From a virus: 45,085 nt of DNA. Location of the stretch: positions 1-45,085 of the IMG/VR virus record IMGVR_UViG_3300023174_000278, one strand, 5' to 3'. The notes under the pieces are model-generated. The model had not been told where the DNA came from and did no database searches. It was given only the letters and a program-made list of their open reading frames with translations. Position 1 is the stretch's first letter; the number at the start of each line of letters is the position of its first letter. Below are positions 42,687 through 45,085 of this stretch, piece after piece. A program made the translations under genes and the position numbers.

Positions 42687-45023
42687 TCAAGTCTTGAAAA
42701 TGTTCGTGATCGGTATAAATGGATTATTCTGTGATGTCGTATATGGTCCACGTGAAGTTGATGTCCCAACGTCGTCAGCAAAGGGAAATGTTCCTGTCAT
42801 GTATGGACTAAGGTTATTGCACTGTGTTAGTGATGCCGATACAGGTATATCAGATGATGACAGGACAAACTTTGCGTAAGCAGGCCCTTGATCTTCAAAA
42901 CCTCCACTTTTTTTGTAGATGATTTTGTTGAATATCCTGTAGTCGCGTGCTTGCTCAAGCATATCTCTAAAGTTTCCATAACGATCGTATCTAAAATAGT
43001 TCTTTGGTTTTGTAAGGCCGCTATATGCAATATTGAAAAAAGATGTAAATGGTGGGACCCCAATCGTGATCGTCCTTGGTCCATTCTGGTAGTAATTTTT
43101 CTGCTCATCTACTAGCATAACTTGGCGTGCAAAAGAACCTGATGAGAATGGGGCGTCATTTGTCACGCTAGCATAAACACGACGTGTGCCATCTAATATT
43201 GAACCTTTTACGTAGTTATCAATGTAATTACCGTAGAAAGTTTTCTTCTCAGACACATCAAACTGGTCTCTATCATCTTGCACATTTGTTATGATCTCAT
43301 GCACAGCGGGTGAGATTAAGTTTTGATTGAGACTGTTGTGTGTCTTAGCGACACCGCCCTGTATAAGAGAACCAAAAAGAGTAACTTGCGCCTTCTCTGC
43401 AAGCAACTTAAAGAAAGATCCCGTTTGACTTAAAAATGAATTGTCATACCCATCAGGTGACGTCAATGAACCTGTGGGTAGAACTGTACACACATCTGAT
43501 TCTATTCCAAAAATTAGGTCATCTGTTGGTAGCAGTAGATACGGTGTGCTTTCTGATTGAGGAAATGTCTTACTAACAAATCCATTTGAAGGTTTAATTG
43601 AACCCTCTACTCTTTTTAAGAGACGTGTGTCAGTTGACGCAAAACTAGCAAATCTTGTTTTTGGATAGTCATTACCTGTGATAAGCGCATTAGTTGTTCT
43701 AAACACAAAGAATCCAGCATTGTCAACTTCTGTGTCTTCAGATGCTGTTACAATATTCTGTATACTTCCTGGCCAGAAATTCATAGTTTCAACAAGATTT
43801 GTTGTACCGCTGTATCCTGACCCTGCTGAAAATGATGTTATTCCACCAAATTGTGCGGGATAATCTTTAGGAAAGATTGAGAATGTTACAGATCCTGTAA
43901 AAATACTTGGAACAATTGACGATAGTGAAATGTCATAATCGTAGCTAAATTCTGGATTGTGTGTTGTAAAGCTAACATCTTCATTAACTTTACTATTATA
44001 GAATGTAAGTGACCCATTTGTAATGAGAAATCTCTGACTTGCTTTTTGTAATCCATCCGGGTGGTCGGATGGCGGGCTTGTCTGTCTATAGAGGAAAAAT
44101 ACAAGATTGTCAATGTCTCGATACGCGCCTTCTTTTGGGTAGGTTCCTGCTTTTGGACCTGAATGCTGTCTTTTGGCGACAAATGGCAAAGTTACATCAA
44201 CTCTTTCAAGCATAAAAGGTTGCTCAATGTATCTTGACAGTGACAATGCCTGGCTACCTGTTGCGTAGTAGCGCTGTGCGTTAGGCGCGTCGAAGAACAT
44301 TGTAGGTGTACCAATAGATTCATAGCCAAAAGATGACATTGTTGTCTGGCTAGAGCCATATGAGTCTTTTATGTGCGCAAGATTAGATGTTCCCTGGAAC
44401 TGTGCCATGAAGTAAAGGTGACCAGAAAACTTTCCCATATTACCGTTGTAAGACGGTGCATAGCCAAAACCAATATCTTCCCATCGTTTGAGATCAAAGT
44501 TAAAGTAACAGAATCCTGTGCTTGGCTTGCCATAGAACTCACTATTAGTGTTGGTGTTAACCTGAGATGTGCTGAGACGACAGAGCAGTTTTTCTTTAGT
44601 CGGCGTAATATCAATTGGTATTGCAATCTTGTTGCGTGCTGCAGATGTAAATCCGTATGCTAAGGACGATGTCGATATGTAGTCATCCACGCCTGGGATG
44701 TCGAAAAGACTCTCATTGAAAGGCTTAAGATCTTCTACACTGCCTAGCATTTTTACTCGCTGCTCGACAGCAGCAGCGTCAATATTGACATTTGCGCTGA
44801 TTGAACTTGATGGCATTGTTGTGTAACCAACAGGTACCATTTCAGGAAATGATGTGTTATTTGTAGAGAACACAATTGTCCTATCATCTGCAAACTGTGT
44901 GTTGCTATCAACACCGTTATCAAGTGGATCAGATGATCTAATTAGCTTCGGATAAGCATCCTGAAATTGGTCATAATCTCTTATCAGGCGCCGAACAGTT
45001 TTTCTAAGAAATTTAGTTGACAT
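42687..45023 (-). CDS. Virion structural protein (778 aa), unknown role
   Basis: A Ser/Thr/Asn- and aromatic-rich protein of 778 residues, probably all-beta in the middle. It starts with a basic helix (MSTKFLRKTVRRLIRDYDQF), continues with an IPIDITPTKEKLLCRLS region and a jelly-roll-like stretch (STGFCYFNFDLKRWEDIGFG), and ends with YGNFRDMLEQARDYRIFNKI and a Pro/Thr-rich tail. Many short TGS or SGS turns resemble those of other virion proteins in this cluster. AAAGG lies 6 nt before ATG, overlapping the end of the preceding gene. It is likely exposed on the tail or baseplate and may contact the host; no receptor-binding motif can be confirmed. Confidence 0.68.
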   Translation of the reverse strand: MSTKFLRKTVRRLIRDYDQFQDAYPKLIRSSDPLDNGVDSNTQFADDRTIVFSTNNTSFPEMVPVGYTTMPSSSISANVNIDAAAVEQRVKMLGSVEDLKPFNESLFDIPGVDDYISTSSLAYGFTSAARNKIAIPIDITPTKEKLLCRLSTSQVNTNTNSEFYGKPSTGFCYFNFDLKRWEDIGFGYAPSYNGNMGKFSGHLYFMAQFQGTSNLAHIKDSYGSSQTTMSSFGYESIGTPTMFFDAPNAQRYYATGSQALSLSRYIEQPFMLERVDVTLPFVAKRQHSGPKAGTYPKEGAYRDIDNLVFFLYRQTSPPSDHPDGLQKASQRFLITNGSLTFYNSKVNEDVSFTTHNPEFSYDYDISLSSIVPSIFTGSVTFSIFPKDYPAQFGGITSFSAGSGYSGTTNLVETMNFWPGSIQNIVTASEDTEVDNAGFFVFRTTNALITGNDYPKTRFASFASTDTRLLKRVEGSIKPSNGFVSKTFPQSESTPYLLLPTDDLIFGIESDVCTVLPTGSLTSPDGYDNSFLSQTGSFFKLLAEKAQVTLFGSLIQGGVAKTHNSLNQNLISPAVHEIITNVQDDRDQFDVSEKKTFYGNYIDNYVKGSILDGTRRVYASVTNDAPFSSGSFARQVMLVDEQKNYYQNGPRTITIGVPPFTSFFNIAYSGLTKPKNYFRYDRYGNFRDMLEQARDYRIFNKIIYKKSGGFEDQGPAYAKFVLSSSDIPVSASLTQCNNLSPYMTGTFPFADDVGTSTSRGPYTTSQNNPFIPITNIFKT

Positions 45024-45025
45024 TA

Positions 45026-45085
45026 TTAGCCTTTGAGTCCAGCGAAGGCGATTGAGTCGCGGTCATTGCCTGCATACACAAAACC
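45026..45085 (-). CDS. C-terminal end of a further gene, partial
   Basis: The minus strand from the window edge has an open frame of 19 codons (ending NDRDSIAFAGLKG) closed by TAA at 45028-45026, 2 nt before the next start codon. The tight spacing matches other gene junctions here, so it is probably the end of another virion gene. Only 19 residues are visible, so no family can be assigned. Confidence 0.5.
   Translation of the reverse strand, partial: GFVYAGNDRDSIAFAGLKG

Noticed and set aside
1-45085. CRISPR array, tRNA genes, insertion sequences or integrase attachment sites
   Set aside because: No regular spaced direct repeats, cloverleaf sequences or transposase/integrase genes were found on reading.

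Overview
The window is a stretch of the late (virion) region of a large tailed phage with a contractile tail, built on a T4-like plan. Evidence: recognisable homologues of T4 gp17, gp20, gp21, gp22, gp23, gp13, gp14, gp15, gp18 (two copies), gp19 and gp26, plus gp47/gp46, RuvC-like and primase enzymes. Every supported gene is on the minus strand, so transcription runs from high to low coordinates. Genes are packed with gaps of about 0-130 nt or short stop/start overlaps. Many starts carry GGAG/AGGAG-type ribosome binding sites, pointing to a host that uses canonical Shine-Dalgarno initiation. The host cannot be named from this window. The long sheath proteins (about 990-1040 residues, against about 660 in T4), the 646-residue capsid protein and the very large structural proteins suggest a big virion.

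In transcription order. (1) 45085-31886: large virion proteins of unassigned role (end of a partial gene, then 778, 337, 805, 1181, 606, 234 and 406 residues), some with fibronectin-III-like segments or shared terminal modules; probably baseplate, tail-fibre or neck-decoration parts. (2) 31825-30923: a freestanding homing-endonuclease-like gene. (3) 30898-28559: a LamG-domain virion protein. (4) 28596-23294: a DNA-metabolism block with a RuvC-like resolvase, a DnaG-type primase, a Cys-rich small protein, a single-chain fusion of Mre11/SbcD with Rad50/SbcC, and a zinc-ribbon protein. (5) 23289-12290: packaging and head, with a 127-residue protein, large terminase, portal, helical core-like protein, prohead protease, four small head-region proteins, scaffold and major capsid protein, closed by a strong terminator. 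(6) 12162-11179: a second homing-endonuclease-like gene. (7) 11041-1: an acidic protein, a small basic-tailed protein, three neck/tail-completion proteins, two tandem tail sheath genes, tail tube, a terminator, and a gp26-like baseplate gene that runs off the window.

The parts form one assembly line. Scaffold, core proteins and protease build and mature the head. Terminase and portal fill it, with the resolvase and the Mre11-Rad50 fusion plausibly preparing or repairing replicated DNA. Neck proteins close the head, and sheath and tube form the contractile tail. Points most worth a second look: the single-chain Mre11-Rad50 fusion with an unusual zinc-hook spacing; two divergent tail sheaths; a terminator stem that contains the ribosome binding site of the next gene; two homing endonucleases with zinc fingers, NUMOD3 and PD-(D/E)XK domains at transcription-unit borders; and several small proteins starting with an amphipathic helix that ends in the L-x-E prohead-protease consensus. 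I saw no tRNA gene, CRISPR array or insertion sequence, and no gene-free stretch longer than about 130 bases.
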